The notes: generated by a model from the letters alone, not told the origin. Shown: positions 9,670 to 18,929, numbered from the stretch's first letter. The stretch is 64,000 bases of DNA from an uncultured Bacteroidales bacterium (GCA_949297125.1 CASFRS010000004.1:1-64000); one strand, 5' to 3'. Translations and numbers: made by a program.

Positions 9670-10540
9670 TCCCCTCACGCTCAATTCTTAATGTTGCGAG
9701 TTCACAATAATCATTATTAGCATCTATTCCTATCCAACGTCTATGATGGAGTTTCGCAACTAAACACGTTGTTCCCGAACCAGAGAAAGGATCAAGAACG
9801 ATATCACCTTTATTGGTTCCAGCCAGAATAAAGAATTCCGCTAGCTTTTCTGGGAATCTTGCCGGATGGCTCAAACCTCTTTCTTTACAAAGTTTAAAGA
9901 ATAAATCATTACTATTCGTATTGCCAATAGAAATTACACTTCCAGGGTCAGATCCACCGTTATTTTTCCATTTTATTCCACAATTAAAATTATGGGTACT
10001 GGGGCGAGTATTCTCAGTTCTACCTCCTTTTCCTTTGCCGTCGAGAAATTTCTGCATATCCTTGCTATAAGGTTTCCGAATCGGATCCATATTGAAAGTC
10101 CACTTCTCTGATTTACTAAACCAAAAACAATATTCATGAGATTTTTTTGTTCTCCCATATTTCCCCGTAGAATAAATATTAGGCGGAGTTGCCGGATTAT
10201 ACCAAATATAATCGCGTACTAAATGAAAATGGAGTTCTTTGCAAAGGTATACGACCAATTCAAAAACATATATTTGCTGGACACCATTTACTACCTTGTC
10301 ACTAATATTCAAAACAAAACTTCCATCGTTCTTTAAAACACGATAGATCTCTTTTGCCATTGGTTTAAACCAATCAAGATATTCTGCAGGAGACGAAGAA
10401 GTATTTTCAATAGCGTAATTTCTTTTATCAGCGTATGGAGGAGATGTTAGAATAAAATCGATACTATCATCATCAAGATTTTTTAACACCTCTTCACATC
10501 TTCCGTTTATTATCCTATTTTGAATCTCTTCCGGCCTCAT
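9656..10540 (-). CDS. SPPY-type DNA methyltransferase, first gene of operon
   Basis: A 294-residue DNA methyltransferase. Motif IV is LTSPPYADKRNY near residue 33 and motif I is DPFSGSGTTCLVAKL near 255, the beta-class order. TSPPY suggests N4-cytosine methylation. The middle has W-rich target-recognition sequence and a run of polar residues around 170-215. It starts the leftward operon that continues through the second methyltransferase, helicase, small protein, ATPase and 127-residue protein, all with overlaps or 2-base gaps. The enzyme should protect host DNA from the PLD-helicase effector. Confidence 0.85.
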   Translation of the reverse strand: MRPEEIQNRIINGRCEEVLKNLDDDSIDFILTSPPYADKRNYAIENTSSSPAEYLDWFKPMAKEIYRVLKNDGSFVLNISDKVVNGVQQIYVFELVVYLCKELHFHLVRDYIWYNPATPPNIYSTGKYGRTKKSHEYCFWFSKSEKWTFNMDPIRKPYSKDMQKFLDGKGKGGRTENTRPSTHNFNCGIKWKNNGGSDPGSVISIGNTNSNDLFFKLCKERGLSHPARFPEKLAEFFILAGTNKGDIVLDPFSGSGTTCLVAKLHHRRWIGIDANNDYCELATLRIEREGNEKE

Positions 10541-10824
10541 ATATCTAATATATCAATCAATTTATGATTGCAACTCATTTATTAGTAGCGTTATTTAACT
10601 GATAAGAATTAACTGCACCTTGCACAAGGTGCTATATTTTACAAAGATACATAATTCACATATAAGAATATAGTTTATTATTATGTTTCTCAAAAATTAA
10701 CACACATATCAAGCAATGTCAAAACTAATATTTGTGATGAATTATCCCAATACTCCCTCGATCTTGGTCTATTTCTATACAACTCGTATAAAAATAAGCC
10801 AAATCTTTTATTACCATCAATCCG
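10541..10824 (-). promoter_or_regulatory. leader/promoter region of the methyltransferase operon
   Basis: This AT-rich stretch lies before the first methyltransferase gene. Reading leftward it has a TATCTTTG box at 10649-10642, matching the Bacteroidetes -7 consensus TAnnTTTG, about 100 bases from the start codon. No good -33 TTTG is seen at the usual distance, so this is a weak call. The rest of the stretch holds no gene that I can support. Confidence 0.4.
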
Positions 10825-11286
10825 TCAAGCGATGACCATTACACACGCCTCGGGCTGCCATTCTGTAAGTGAAATAATCGCCTGATATTGCTCTATAGTC
10901 AGAGGTGAATCGCCATCGTCCGTACATTCGTATTCCCATGGCAGTTCATAAACGGAACCTTCTTCCTGATAGCCCATATAGTTGTGAAAGGAGTCGGGGA
11001 CAATCCGTACATAATCCTCTTCGAGCAGGGTTCTTAGGAGTTTCTCCGCATCATATATCAGCAGCGGTGTCCCGGCCTTATACAAGGCTGTCGCTACTTC
11101 GATGGCCAATCCGGCATTGGCAGAATAACTGTTGGAGACAACGATTATCCAGCCCTGCTGACGCTTGTTTGAGGCAAAGATATTCAAGCGCGAAAGTCCC
11201 AACTCACCGTAGTGGTCCGTAGCAAACCGTATTAAATCCTCCGGGCTGTCATTTCCTAAAATTGGTTGACGGGATTTGATATTAAA
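10825..11286 (-). pseudogene. 5'-truncated gene of unknown function
   Basis: A frame of 153 codons is open from 11286 to the stop at 10825 but holds no ATG. It starts straight after an in-frame stop and the first usable codon is a TTG at 11202. The readable part (SPEDLIRFATDHYGELGLS, VVSNSYSANAGLAIEVATAL, GTPLLIYDAEKLL) looks like a normal alpha/beta protein with an acidic tail. The missing start and the low-complexity DNA just upstream point to a gene cut at its 5' end. Family not recognised. Confidence 0.5.
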
Positions 11287-11289
11287 TTA

Positions 11290-11995
11290 ATTATGTTTAT
11301 TTGCAGCAAGTATAATTCCTATTGCAAGTTTATGATTATTTACTTTTCTCTGTTGGCATCCTTGATTTTATTGAAAATCATTTTGTCTAGCTATTCATTT
11401 TTCAATATACCGTTCACCCTTTCATCAGTCGCCTTATCATTAGGGAGATAAGTCTTGTGTCATGCCAATCCTAAAGTGTTGCTCTTGCTATATTGACTTT
11501 TTCTGAATTTAGTTGACAGTTTAGAACTTTGCATTTTTTCAAGCGAATAGAACCTATTATCCTACACTTTTTCAAGCGAATCAGACTCCCTTTATACACT
11601 TTTCCATCAAAATTGAGGCTTGAGAACTACACTTTTCCATGAAATCATCACTTTTACTTTATCCCCGTATTCATATATACATTTATTAAAGTAAAGTCAG
11701 AACAGAGGGAAGAAAAGGGATGGCTGCGCCAGAAGAGTCAAACCCGATTTGCCGAAGTCCATAAATGATACTACCTTTTCTCATTTGGCTGCAAGACCTA
11801 TAGGCGAATGTTGAGCATCCCGTAAAGGGGCCACTTTTCTACGGATTTTGGAGGCTACTTTATTTCTGGGCAGTAGGGTCAGTTTTGAGCGGATTTTCCA
11901 TTTCAGCAAATGATAAGTTATAGGCAGTAATTAAAAGGCAAATACAATAATAGCAAATTTTAGTGTCCGATTTTTTAGAATGGATACATAATAAT
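11290..11995. other. non-coding scar with short direct repeats
   Basis: About 700 bases without a credible gene. Two direct repeats stand out: TTTTTCAAGCGAAT occurs at about 11535 and 11569, and TACACTTTTCCAT at about 11594 and 11628. A phrase about 'cacttttctacggattt' near 11831 is echoed loosely near 11891 by 'cagttttgagcggatttt'. The stretch looks like the remains of an insertion or of intergenic mobile DNA between the defence operon and the PrfH-RtcB island. No transposase remnant was recognised. Confidence 0.4.
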
Positions 11996-12595
11996 TCATA
12001 ACGTTCCCGAGAATGTTTTTACGGGATTCCCACGCAAAAGTGTAGTATGTTTGCCCCACTTGGACGCACGGAAAGATGCTGCGGCTGAGTCTTTTCTCTG
12101 CTGTAGCTTCAGAAGAAGCAGGCTACGAGCCATTTCCTTGTTCTGTGGCTGTGAACGTTGGGCACTGCATTTGACAGAAATCCCGGTCGGTCGGTGAGTG
12201 GCACGGACAGCCGACTCCACTTTATTGACGTTCTGTCCGCCATGTCCTCCCGAACGCATGGTTTCGTAAACAATATCTTTGTCTGACACGTTCGGTAATG
12301 CTACGAGGTCAATAAACTCCACACCGACAAACCAGTTCTTACGGGGATGACCGGGGCGGTAAGGATTTGATGTCGCCCGCCAGAGAACCGTTCCGCTCCA
12401 TGCCTGTTCCTTAGCCGGACTTACTTCTGCAATAAACAGCATCGACATGTAGCAGTCAAGTTCCGTATTGTGCGGTTCGCTTTCCACGATTTCCGCATCC
12501 GGGAAGTCCTTCAGCAGTTCACAGGCTATAAGCGTAATGGCGCGGGCGCACTCCACAGGCCCCCGTCCGGCCGTAAGTTGTATATACTTTTTCAT
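11996..12595 (-). CDS. prfH: peptide chain release factor homologue PrfH
   Basis: A 199-residue class-I release-factor-like protein. It has the catalytic GGQ loop in [21 protein letters not shown] at about residue 115 and the usual basic tail, but lacks the N-terminal and codon-recognition domains of full PrfA/PrfB, as expected for PrfH. It overlaps the rtcB stop as ATGA, the operon arrangement known for PrfH-RtcB2. In that system PrfH recognises ribosomes whose 16S decoding centre has been cut, releases the nascent peptide, and RtcB reseals the RNA. It is the last gene of the leftward island. Confidence 0.9.
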   Translation of the reverse strand: MKKYIQLTAGRGPVECARAITLIACELLKDFPDAEIVESEPHNTELDCYMSMLFIAEVSPAKEQAWSGTVLWRATSNPYRPGHPRKNWFVGVEFIDLVALPNVSDKDIVYETMRSGGHGGQNVNKVESAVRATHRPTGISVKCSAQRSQPQNKEMARSLLLLKLQQRKDSAAASFRASKWGKHTTLLRGNPVKTFSGTL

Positions 12596-13791
12596 TTGGG
12601 AATATCTTTGATATTTATGCGGGGTTTGACTAGCGTGATGACTTCGGCTGTCGGCTCAATCAGGCGCAATATCTCTTCCATAGGCTTGTACGCCTGTGGC
12701 GATTCGTCGAGCGTACCGGGACAAACGGACGTGGAAAATATACCGTTCATTGACTTTTCAAACTCATCCATCGCGATATTCTTCTTGGCTGCGTTTCTTG
12801 ACATGGCACGCCCTGCGCCATGCGGAGCGGAACAGTTCCATTCGGCATTTCCTTTGCCCACACAGATGGCTATGCCGTCGCGCATGTTGAAAGGCAGGCA
12901 GAAGCGTTCTCCTTCAGCGGCTTCAACTGCCCCCTTGCGCAGCATGGGAAATTCTTCGCAAACGGATATATAATTGTGCGTGGTGAATATGGATTCCGTG
13001 CATTTGGTCTTGCAGAGTTTTTTCAAGATTGCGAAGATACGGTCTCGAATGACATGGTGGTTATATAGGGCATACGCCTGAGCCACGACCATATCAGAGA
13101 TATAACCGTTAAGTGTATCGTCCCACAAATAGCCGATAAATTGCGTCCGTTTGGGATTCTGAGCGATGTTGTGCCAATGATTGGCCACTTTAATCCCCAC
13201 GTTCCGTGAACCGCAATGTATCGTGAGCCATCCCTTATGCGTTTGTTCGTCCTCACCGTATTCAATGAAGTGGTTGCCCCCGCCGAGCGTTCCGAGGCTT
13301 TTATAGAAAACAGCTTCCTGAAGCTTTATCCTGCGGCAGAAGTCATAAATAAAGCGGGCATCAATGCGCGGCGCTTCGTTAATCAGTTCAGGAGCGGATG
13401 AGCGTGCTTTCCGGTATTGCGAGTCAAGAAAGCGGAACAGTTCCTTTTCGTTCAGACTGTTTTTCTTGCAAATCTCCATACCGGTCGGGATAGTTTCACG
13501 GATTCTGTGGTCAAGCAAGGCAAAGTCTTCCGGTGCGACCGCGGAAGACAATCTGTGCATGGAAATAGTACACCCGATGTCTACACCAACATGGTCGGGA
13601 TTAAGGTATGCACCAATCCTATACGCCGTGCCCACATTACAGTAATTTCCAGCATGGACATCGGGCATCTGCACTATTCTGACAGATTCAAAAGCCGGAT
13701 GGTCGCATTGTGCCTTAATCCACTGCAAAGCAGCATCCTCTATATTCTTTGCGAATATCTCTGCCGATGTGTATTGTCCTGTAACTGTCAT
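12592..13791 (-). CDS. rtcB: RNA ligase RtcB (RtcB2-type, PrfH-linked)
   Basis: A 399-residue RNA ligase that joins 2',3'-cyclic-phosphate and 5'-OH ends through a GMP-histidine intermediate. Visible signatures are [15 protein letters not shown], the metal-binding [17 protein letters not shown], and the guanylate site HGAGRAMSR. The ATG at 13791 is preferred to a TTG 3 codons earlier. The gene overlaps prfH by four bases. In this pairing its substrate is expected to be 16S rRNA cut at the decoding centre by colicin-E3-like toxins, rather than tRNA introns. It follows a uracil-DNA-glycosylase-like gene by 66 bases. Confidence 0.92.
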   Translation of the reverse strand: MTVTGQYTSAEIFAKNIEDAALQWIKAQCDHPAFESVRIVQMPDVHAGNYCNVGTAYRIGAYLNPDHVGVDIGCTISMHRLSSAVAPEDFALLDHRIRETIPTGMEICKKNSLNEKELFRFLDSQYRKARSSAPELINEAPRIDARFIYDFCRRIKLQEAVFYKSLGTLGGGNHFIEYGEDEQTHKGWLTIHCGSRNVGIKVANHWHNIAQNPKRTQFIGYLWDDTLNGYISDMVVAQAYALYNHHVIRDRIFAILKKLCKTKCTESIFTTHNYISVCEEFPMLRKGAVEAAEGERFCLPFNMRDGIAICVGKGNAEWNCSAPHGAGRAMSRNAAKKNIAMDEFEKSMNGIFSTSVCPGTLDESPQAYKPMEEILRLIEPTAEVITLVKPRINIKDIPK

Positions 13792-13857
13792 ATTATACAA
13801 ATCATTATTCCATATTACTTGATTTTCATGGTATTGGTTTTGCTTTATTCACTAGAA

Positions 13858-14616
13858 TTAGAGATCTTGATTTTCCGTAGACAGCTTATCACATATAAAC
13901 TTTATTTTATAAGCATCCGTATTAGGATTCCAATTTCTTGCTCTCACATGTGGTATATTGACAGACGGCTTATCAATTCCTTGGATTCCGGCAATTCCGT
14001 CCTGGGCTCTCTTTCCCATGCATAGCACCCGCAGATTACCTTGCCCTTTGAGTCTGGTTATCTCATTTCCAAGTATTTTTTTATCAAAATCACATACCAT
14101 ATACTTATGGCCGTGGAAATAGTATTTGAATATATCTGTACAATAAACGTTATATCCCCTTTCGACAATACTACGAATCAAATCATAGTAAATCTTCACG
14201 CGCCAGCTTTTTTTCTTTCCGTTTGACAATTGCGTGGCTTTGAAATTGCCGTCAGGAAAATAATGTAGCGCGTATGGTGTGCCTACTACAACATATTTAT
14301 TACGATTCTCCTTCGTGCAAGTAAAGTCATGACAGAACGTTTCATCCCAATAATCCGTGTCTCTCAACGGATCTTGCGCCAGAAGCAATATTGTTTCATT
14401 AGTGATACCTGTATCGGGCGTCCAAAGAACCGGAACATCTATACCGGAAACATTATCTTGCCGCCAAATATCATTATCTCTAATTGTCTGGTACTCTTTT
14501 TTCCCAACGTAAGCGAAATCGCCCCTTTGTAATGTTTCAATAATCTGTTTAATTTCATTATCGGTATAATTAAGTTCCGATAAAACAAACCGAGAAAAAG
14601 TAAAATTTTGTTTCAT
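13858..14616 (-). CDS. uracil-DNA-glycosylase-fold protein (short paralogue)
   Basis: A 252-residue protein. The segment ILLLAQDPLRDTDYW near residue 78 matches motif 1 of the uracil-DNA glycosylase fold (GQDPY type), and NIPHVRARNWNP near 228 sits where the His motif of the second active-site loop falls. A Gly/Ala segment, LCMGKRAQDGIAGI, lies between them. A longer paralogue with AQDPLRG and VPHISGLA is 2.7 kb upstream at 17340-18290. The Asp and His are kept, but the usual Tyr of motif 1 is Leu, so activity on uracil is uncertain. Its place next to rtcB suggests nucleic-acid damage processing. Confidence 0.6.
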   Translation of the reverse strand: MKQNFTFSRFVLSELNYTDNEIKQIIETLQRGDFAYVGKKEYQTIRDNDIWRQDNVSGIDVPVLWTPDTGITNETILLLAQDPLRDTDYWDETFCHDFTCTKENRNKYVVVGTPYALHYFPDGNFKATQLSNGKKKSWRVKIYYDLIRSIVERGYNVYCTDIFKYYFHGHKYMVCDFDKKILGNEITRLKGQGNLRVLCMGKRAQDGIAGIQGIDKPSVNIPHVRARNWNPNTDAYKIKFICDKLSTENQDL

Positions 14617-14659
14617 GTTTTGGTGTCTTTAAATAATACAATTAGAGAATCAAATTAAT

Positions 14660-15472
14660 TTATATTTGTGGTATATCATATGTACAAACCGCTTGCGCCA
14701 GATTCATATCAAGCAGCAGTTCATTACCCGCATTTTTCTCGTTGTATTCCGGATATGAAACCACGAGACAGCGTTTGTGATACTTGCGAGCAAAACGCAT
14801 GGTGTGCATACTTCCGCTCTGCTGTGGACATTCTGCCAAAATAACTGTGTTTGACAACGCTGCCTGCAATCTGTTGCGTGCGACAAGCCTTGTCGGATTG
14901 GCTTTTACTCCGAAAGGCTGCTCGGAAAGGACAAGTCCGCCGTTTCCCAGAATCCGTTGCTGTAGAGGAGCGTTTTCTTTCGGGTGCACAATATTAAGTC
15001 CGGAGGCGACAATAGCTATCGTCCGCCCTCTGGCATCAAGGCACCCCTCGTGTGCCGCCTTGTCGCAGCCTAAAGCAAGACCACTAACGATGATGTTGCC
15101 TTCTTCCGCAAACTGTTTTCCTAACTCATACGCTTTTCTCTGTCCGATTGGTGAAGCCGCACGCGCACCAATGATGGCAATACGGTTGGCTTTCGTATCG
15201 AGAAGCGACATATCGCCTAAGCAATGAATCATGGGCGGACAATCGAGTCCTATTTTTCTGAGTGAATCTGGAAAGAGTCCGTCTTGAAATGTCAGTGTAG
15301 TAATACCATACCTCACTTGCATTGAAATCACACTTTCAGCTTTGGCAATGTATGTTTCAAAAGCTTCCGCATACTCTTCCGGTGCAAGATTAGGATTCAT
15401 TATCCGTGATGACGTAATCCCGGCATATTGCATACAAAGAATATCTTCCGTACTTAATATACAGTCGTTCAT
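14660..15472 (-). CDS. DprA/Smf-like single-domain protein
   Basis: A 270-residue protein with the DprA Rossmann core: IAIIGARAASPIGQRKAYELG at about 95, IVSGLALGCDKAAHEG at about 125, then TIAIVASGLNIVHPKEN, and EQPFGVKANPTRLVARNRL near 185. It lacks the C-terminal winged-helix of housekeeping DprA. DprA-like proteins without that domain occur in mobile elements and in phage-response islands, where they may bind single-stranded DNA or nucleotides. It is part of the leftward island, 18 bases after the GNAT-AAA gene. Confidence 0.8.
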   Translation of the reverse strand: MNDCILSTEDILCMQYAGITSSRIMNPNLAPEEYAEAFETYIAKAESVISMQVRYGITTLTFQDGLFPDSLRKIGLDCPPMIHCLGDMSLLDTKANRIAIIGARAASPIGQRKAYELGKQFAEEGNIIVSGLALGCDKAAHEGCLDARGRTIAIVASGLNIVHPKENAPLQQRILGNGGLVLSEQPFGVKANPTRLVARNRLQAALSNTVILAECPQQSGSMHTMRFARKYHKRCLVVSYPEYNEKNAGNELLLDMNLAQAVCTYDIPQI

Positions 15473-15490
15473 ATTGTCTTTTTGTTTTAG

Positions 15491-17239
15491 TTATAAGTTC
15501 CCTCTGTAAAGCGACGGAATATCAATCTCATTGCATAGGCACCATAATTCCGTATCGCCCCAGTCGGATTCAACCGTAAAGAAACCGTATCTGTCAGGTT
15601 CTGATATGACCGTACTATGCCCGATTCGCTTGCCGATATATGTAGCCAATGATGAGGTTGCCTGCCATTCTATATCCACATCGCATTCAAACATTTCATT
15701 TATCAAGTCCATGTTCTTTTTCGGCTTTTTCTTGTTTTCATCCGTACCAATGATTTTCCGCAACCAATCTGCTACCGTTTCGTTGTAAACCAAATGGTCT
15801 TTAATATAGCCTTTCAGTTCTTGATGGGATTTCAAGTCAAGGTTGTCGAAACGGATAATCTGCATTCTGTATTTAGCCTTCGGAATGTTTAAAGTAGAAT
15901 CTGACGGAACAGCCCCCATAATATTGCATTCGTCAATAATGGCCTTCAAAATGTCTATGGTGGAGATTTCCAGACTGTCAACCACTTTCAGTACTTCCTC
16001 CTTCAAAGATGTGTCTTTTAGGTTGTCATCTATAATATCATTGACTGCCTTTGCCGATAAATTTGAAAACTCCTTGATATAACGGATACGCCCCGGACGC
16101 CCCAAAAGGTTTTCGTCAATCGACAGCTTGTTTGTTGTCAGAATATACAGTTTCCGCATGTCGTTATAAACTCCGTCAATCATTTTGAGCAGGACTTCCT
16201 GCTCTTCGCGGAACGTTTTTTCTGCCTCGTCAATAAGGATTATTCCTTCGAAATGCAGCGATTGTATAAACTCCAGCATCCCTTCAACTGGTTTCGAAAT
16301 GACAATTACAGGCAGTCCAATGCGGTTGCAGAGCAGTTTGGCTGCGATTGTCTTTCCCGTTCCTTTAAGTCCGTTGAAAATCACACCGAGATTTTTGTTG
16401 CTTACTCTAAACAGGTCTGAAGTCCATGTTTTTATGATTTTTGATATTATCTCTTCGCTGTCAAGGTCATAAATCTTAAAATCGAACCGGAAAGTGTCAT
16501 CTATCTTCTCCAGTCCCAAACGTTTTGTCTGCGGATGCTCATAGATGCGGAATATCCCGTTACCGGGCGAAGTAAGCAACGAAGCATATCCGGGAATCGG
16601 GAAAAGAATGCCACCGTCATTAATCCATTTCTGCTTTGAGGCTATGGTCTGCTTTTCCTTACGTACTTTTTCATCAGGATTGAGGTATTCTTCCTTATAA
16701 AGGGTATAATATTCAAGGTCGACAATTTCATCAAGATAATTCATGCCGCATTTCCTTTCCAGACCTTCGTATGTGAAGCCGCTTTTCAGGGCGACCCTGC
16801 GTGAGGCGTCATTACGTGGAAGGACTGCAATGGTCAGCGAATCAGCCATCCGTTCATCGAACAAGTAACGTTTCATCCTCTCCACGACTTCGGTCATATA
16901 GCCTTTCCCTCGGAACTCTTTATGGATAAAATAACATATCTCGTAATTGCATTTTTCGCCAGAAACGGTATTTGTCTTGTGCGGAGTGATTTCAAAAACA
17001 CCGAGAACCTTGCCCGGAAGGTCCTTTTCCGAAATACAGAACATTAGTCCGCTATTCATCTCCCTACGGATTTTCCCTTCGGCCTCGCTAAGTGTGTTCA
17101 TCGGTCTGAAGCCGGTACTTGCCGCTATTTCCTGGTCGCTCATCAGAGTAAAAATATCTTTAACATCATCTTCCTCTGGTGTCCTGATAATAAGCCTGTC
17201 TGTTGCCAGCCCGATTTTCTGTGGCTTTACGTCATTCAT
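15491..17239 (-). CDS. GNAT acetyltransferase fused to AAA+ ATPase
   Basis: A 582-residue fusion. Residues 1-190 are a RimJ/RimL-type GNAT domain: it starts GLATDRLIIRTPEEDDV and has the acetyl-CoA loop FRGKGYM near 115 and GFTYEGLERK near 150. The middle (about 285-440) is AAA+: Walker A FNGLKGTGKTIAAKLL, Walker B GIILIDEAEKTF, sensor TTNKLS, and Arg-rich GRPGRIRYIKEF. A C-terminal tail of about 110 residues is unrecognised. The ATG at 17239 fits the GNAT start; the frame stays open to 17302. The fusion may link acetylation of a target to ATP-driven remodelling. A GNAT-AAA+ fusion is unusual to my knowledge. Confidence 0.75.
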   Translation of the reverse strand: MNDVKPQKIGLATDRLIIRTPEEDDVKDIFTLMSDQEIAASTGFRPMNTLSEAEGKIRREMNSGLMFCISEKDLPGKVLGVFEITPHKTNTVSGEKCNYEICYFIHKEFRGKGYMTEVVERMKRYLFDERMADSLTIAVLPRNDASRRVALKSGFTYEGLERKCGMNYLDEIVDLEYYTLYKEEYLNPDEKVRKEKQTIASKQKWINDGGILFPIPGYASLLTSPGNGIFRIYEHPQTKRLGLEKIDDTFRFDFKIYDLDSEEIISKIIKTWTSDLFRVSNKNLGVIFNGLKGTGKTIAAKLLCNRIGLPVIVISKPVEGMLEFIQSLHFEGIILIDEAEKTFREEQEVLLKMIDGVYNDMRKLYILTTNKLSIDENLLGRPGRIRYIKEFSNLSAKAVNDIIDDNLKDTSLKEEVLKVVDSLEISTIDILKAIIDECNIMGAVPSDSTLNIPKAKYRMQIIRFDNLDLKSHQELKGYIKDHLVYNETVADWLRKIIGTDENKKKPKKNMDLINEMFECDVDIEWQATSSLATYIGKRIGHSTVISEPDRYGFFTVESDWGDTELWCLCNEIDIPSLYRGNL

Positions 17240-17271
17240 CTTTATGCTGCTTTTATGGTTACACACAAAAG

Positions 17272-17312
17272 TATTGCGGAGATGTATCATTTGCCGATAC
17301 ATCTCCGCAATA
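17272..17312. terminator. 17-bp perfect inverted repeat
   Basis: Two 17-base arms (17272-17288 and 17296-17312, core TTGCGGAGATGTATC) pair perfectly around a 7-base loop. The hairpin starts 28 bases after the stop of the uracil-DNA-glycosylase-like gene and ends 33 bases before the GNAT-AAA start. Leftward the stem is followed by TACTTTTG, a short T-run that also matches the -7 consensus TAnnTTTG. It may be a terminator, a protein-binding operator, or both. Confidence 0.6.
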
Positions 17313-17339
17313 TTGTACCTTAAAAGTGTCTCCTTGCCG

Positions 17340-18290
17340 TTATTTGACTTCGCTTATAATATATTCAGCATATCTTTCTACAAGTTCTTCTATAGTAGTT
17401 TTTCTATTTTCATCCAATTCGAAAAAATTCTTTTGTTTTTTTGCGGCAAGTCCTGAAATGTGAGGAACATGCAGTAATCTTGCATCGTTACCGATTAATT
17501 CATGACAATAGACGTATGCTTCATTGCCCACAGCCACTATTCTTTGTGGATTAACGATTCCTATCTCTTTTTGCAGAATGGCCTTGTATATGTTTTTCTT
17601 TTCTTTAGAGTAATCGGCGGATTCCTTATGGTCATATACAAAATATTTTCTGCAGTCGGTAAGGTAAACGCCATAACCGTGTTCAATAAGTTTTTCAACA
17701 AGCAATGCCATTCTGCCACCTCCATTCTTTTTATCCCTCCAACTTTTACCATGCAGTCCAAACGGAGAAGCCACCAATGCGTCTATGCAGATATAATCTT
17801 CTTTGTATCCGGTTTTTCCCTTTGGAAATTTATCAATATCTGAGTACCATGTATTACCTCGCAGTGGATCTTGTGCCACAAGCATAATCCGCTTGTCATT
17901 ATTTTTCATGTTGAACCATGTAGGTAGGTCAAGGCCTATCGCTCCGCGTTTTTCTGTGCGTGTAGTCAAATCCTTGAAATCAGGATGAGTTATAGGTATA
18001 GGCACGGTAATAGTGTCTTCATAATAACGGTTCCAACCCTTAGGAGTGAATGGTTCAACTCCTTTACTAAATTCCCAAACACAGGCTTCTCTTCCCGATT
18101 TTATCAATTTCCCGGCTTCTTCTTTGGAATAATTGAAGAAATTGCGGTACATGTCATCATATCGCAACTTTATCTTTTCCAATTGTTCTTTGCCTAAAAT
18201 GTCATTTGCCAGCATGTCGTAAATCCGGCAGGCAATATCTTTGTCATCTAAAAATTTAGAATAAAGTTTAGAATAATGTGTTGTTTGCAT
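17340..18290 (-). CDS. uracil-DNA-glycosylase-fold protein (long paralogue)
   Basis: A 316-residue protein. Motif 1 is IMLVAQDPLRGNTWY near 137, a SPFGLHGKSW segment follows near 175, IVAVGNEAYVYCHEL near 255, and LLHVPHISGLAAKKQ near 275 is the His loop. The N-terminal 120 residues are extra relative to the short paralogue at 13858-14616 and include YEDTITVPIPITHPDF. The shared AQDPLR and PHxxG blocks make the two genes diverged copies. It follows the metallophosphoesterase gene by 17 bases and ends before the strong hairpin at 17272-17312. Substrate unknown. Confidence 0.6.
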   Translation of the reverse strand: MQTTHYSKLYSKFLDDKDIACRIYDMLANDILGKEQLEKIKLRYDDMYRNFFNYSKEEAGKLIKSGREACVWEFSKGVEPFTPKGWNRYYEDTITVPIPITHPDFKDLTTRTEKRGAIGLDLPTWFNMKNNDKRIMLVAQDPLRGNTWYSDIDKFPKGKTGYKEDYICIDALVASPFGLHGKSWRDKKNGGGRMALLVEKLIEHGYGVYLTDCRKYFVYDHKESADYSKEKKNIYKAILQKEIGIVNPQRIVAVGNEAYVYCHELIGNDARLLHVPHISGLAAKKQKNFFELDENRKTTIEELVERYAEYIISEVK

Positions 18291-18307
18291 TGTTATATTT
18301 GTTTCGT

Positions 18308-18901
18308 TTATAATTCTATGAGGTTCGGCATTCTTAAATCAGAATAATCAGCATTCATTATCACTCCATTGGAAAAGGTTGTCCCGTTAAAGACTGTTGT
18401 TCCATGCTGGGAGTGTATATGCCCGAAAAGATGCAGCCGAGGTTGGACAACCGAAATACGGCTAAGGAGTTCTTCCGAGCCGTAATTGATATTGTCGTCG
18501 AAGTCGAGGATGCCGAAAGGTGGCGTATGGGTAATGAGAATGTCCGTATCATCGGGGATATTTGCATAATGTCTGGTTTGGCGGTTACTAATGCAATCGC
18601 CCATGAACATCGGAACGCCATAGAATTTTACACCACTTATTTCCGCTCCGGAATTACATAGATAATGCACATTGGGGTCGAGTCCGTCAATATTGGCACC
18701 ATACAGGCATTCATCGTGGTTGCCGCAAATGAATATCTTTTGCGGATAAGGAAGGTCGCAGAACCATTTCATGAAGTCCAAGGCTTCCTGCACACTCCCG
18801 TTCATGGTAAAGTCGCCGGAATGCACAACGATGTCAGCCCGTGGCAAATAGTGTATATGTCTGTGGCAACCGTGTGTGTCGGAAATATGTAATATTTTCA
18901 T
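18308..18901 (-). CDS. calcineurin-like metallophosphoesterase
   Basis: A 197-residue phosphoesterase with every metal-binding block: HISDTHG at the N-terminus, VVHSGDFT, FICGNHDE, ITHTPPFG and LFGHIHSQHG. The ATG at 18901 places the first metal motif 5 residues from the start; upstream in-frame residues are not needed. It is the first gene of the leftward island, which suggests cleavage of a phosphodiester, for example a nucleic-acid end or a cyclic nucleotide. The exact substrate cannot be told from sequence. Confidence 0.85.
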   Translation of the reverse strand: MKILHISDTHGCHRHIHYLPRADIVVHSGDFTMNGSVQEALDFMKWFCDLPYPQKIFICGNHDECLYGANIDGLDPNVHYLCNSGAEISGVKFYGVPMFMGDCISNRQTRHYANIPDDTDILITHTPPFGILDFDDNINYGSEELLSRISVVQPRLHLFGHIHSQHGTTVFNGTTFSNGVIMNADYSDLRMPNLIEL

Positions 18902-18921
18902 TTCTAATGCTTCTTTGCCTA

Positions 18922-18929
18922 CAAAGATA
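18922..18929 (-). promoter_or_regulatory. -7 box before the leftward island
   Basis: TATCTTTG reading leftward matches the Bacteroidetes -7 consensus TAnnTTTG and lies 20 bases before the metallophosphoesterase start. A TTG lies 14 bases upstream and another 26 bases upstream, neither at the best 19-20 spacing. Confidence 0.45.

Noticed and set aside
3681..10540. Calling the operon a Dnd phosphorothioation system
   Set aside because: Only a DndD-like ATPase is present. The cysteine desulfurase, DndB and DndC are missing, and the methyltransferases point to methylation.
11266..11451. 61-codon hydrophobic frame
   Set aside because: Low-complexity AT-rich DNA with no ribosome site or promoter; likely chance.
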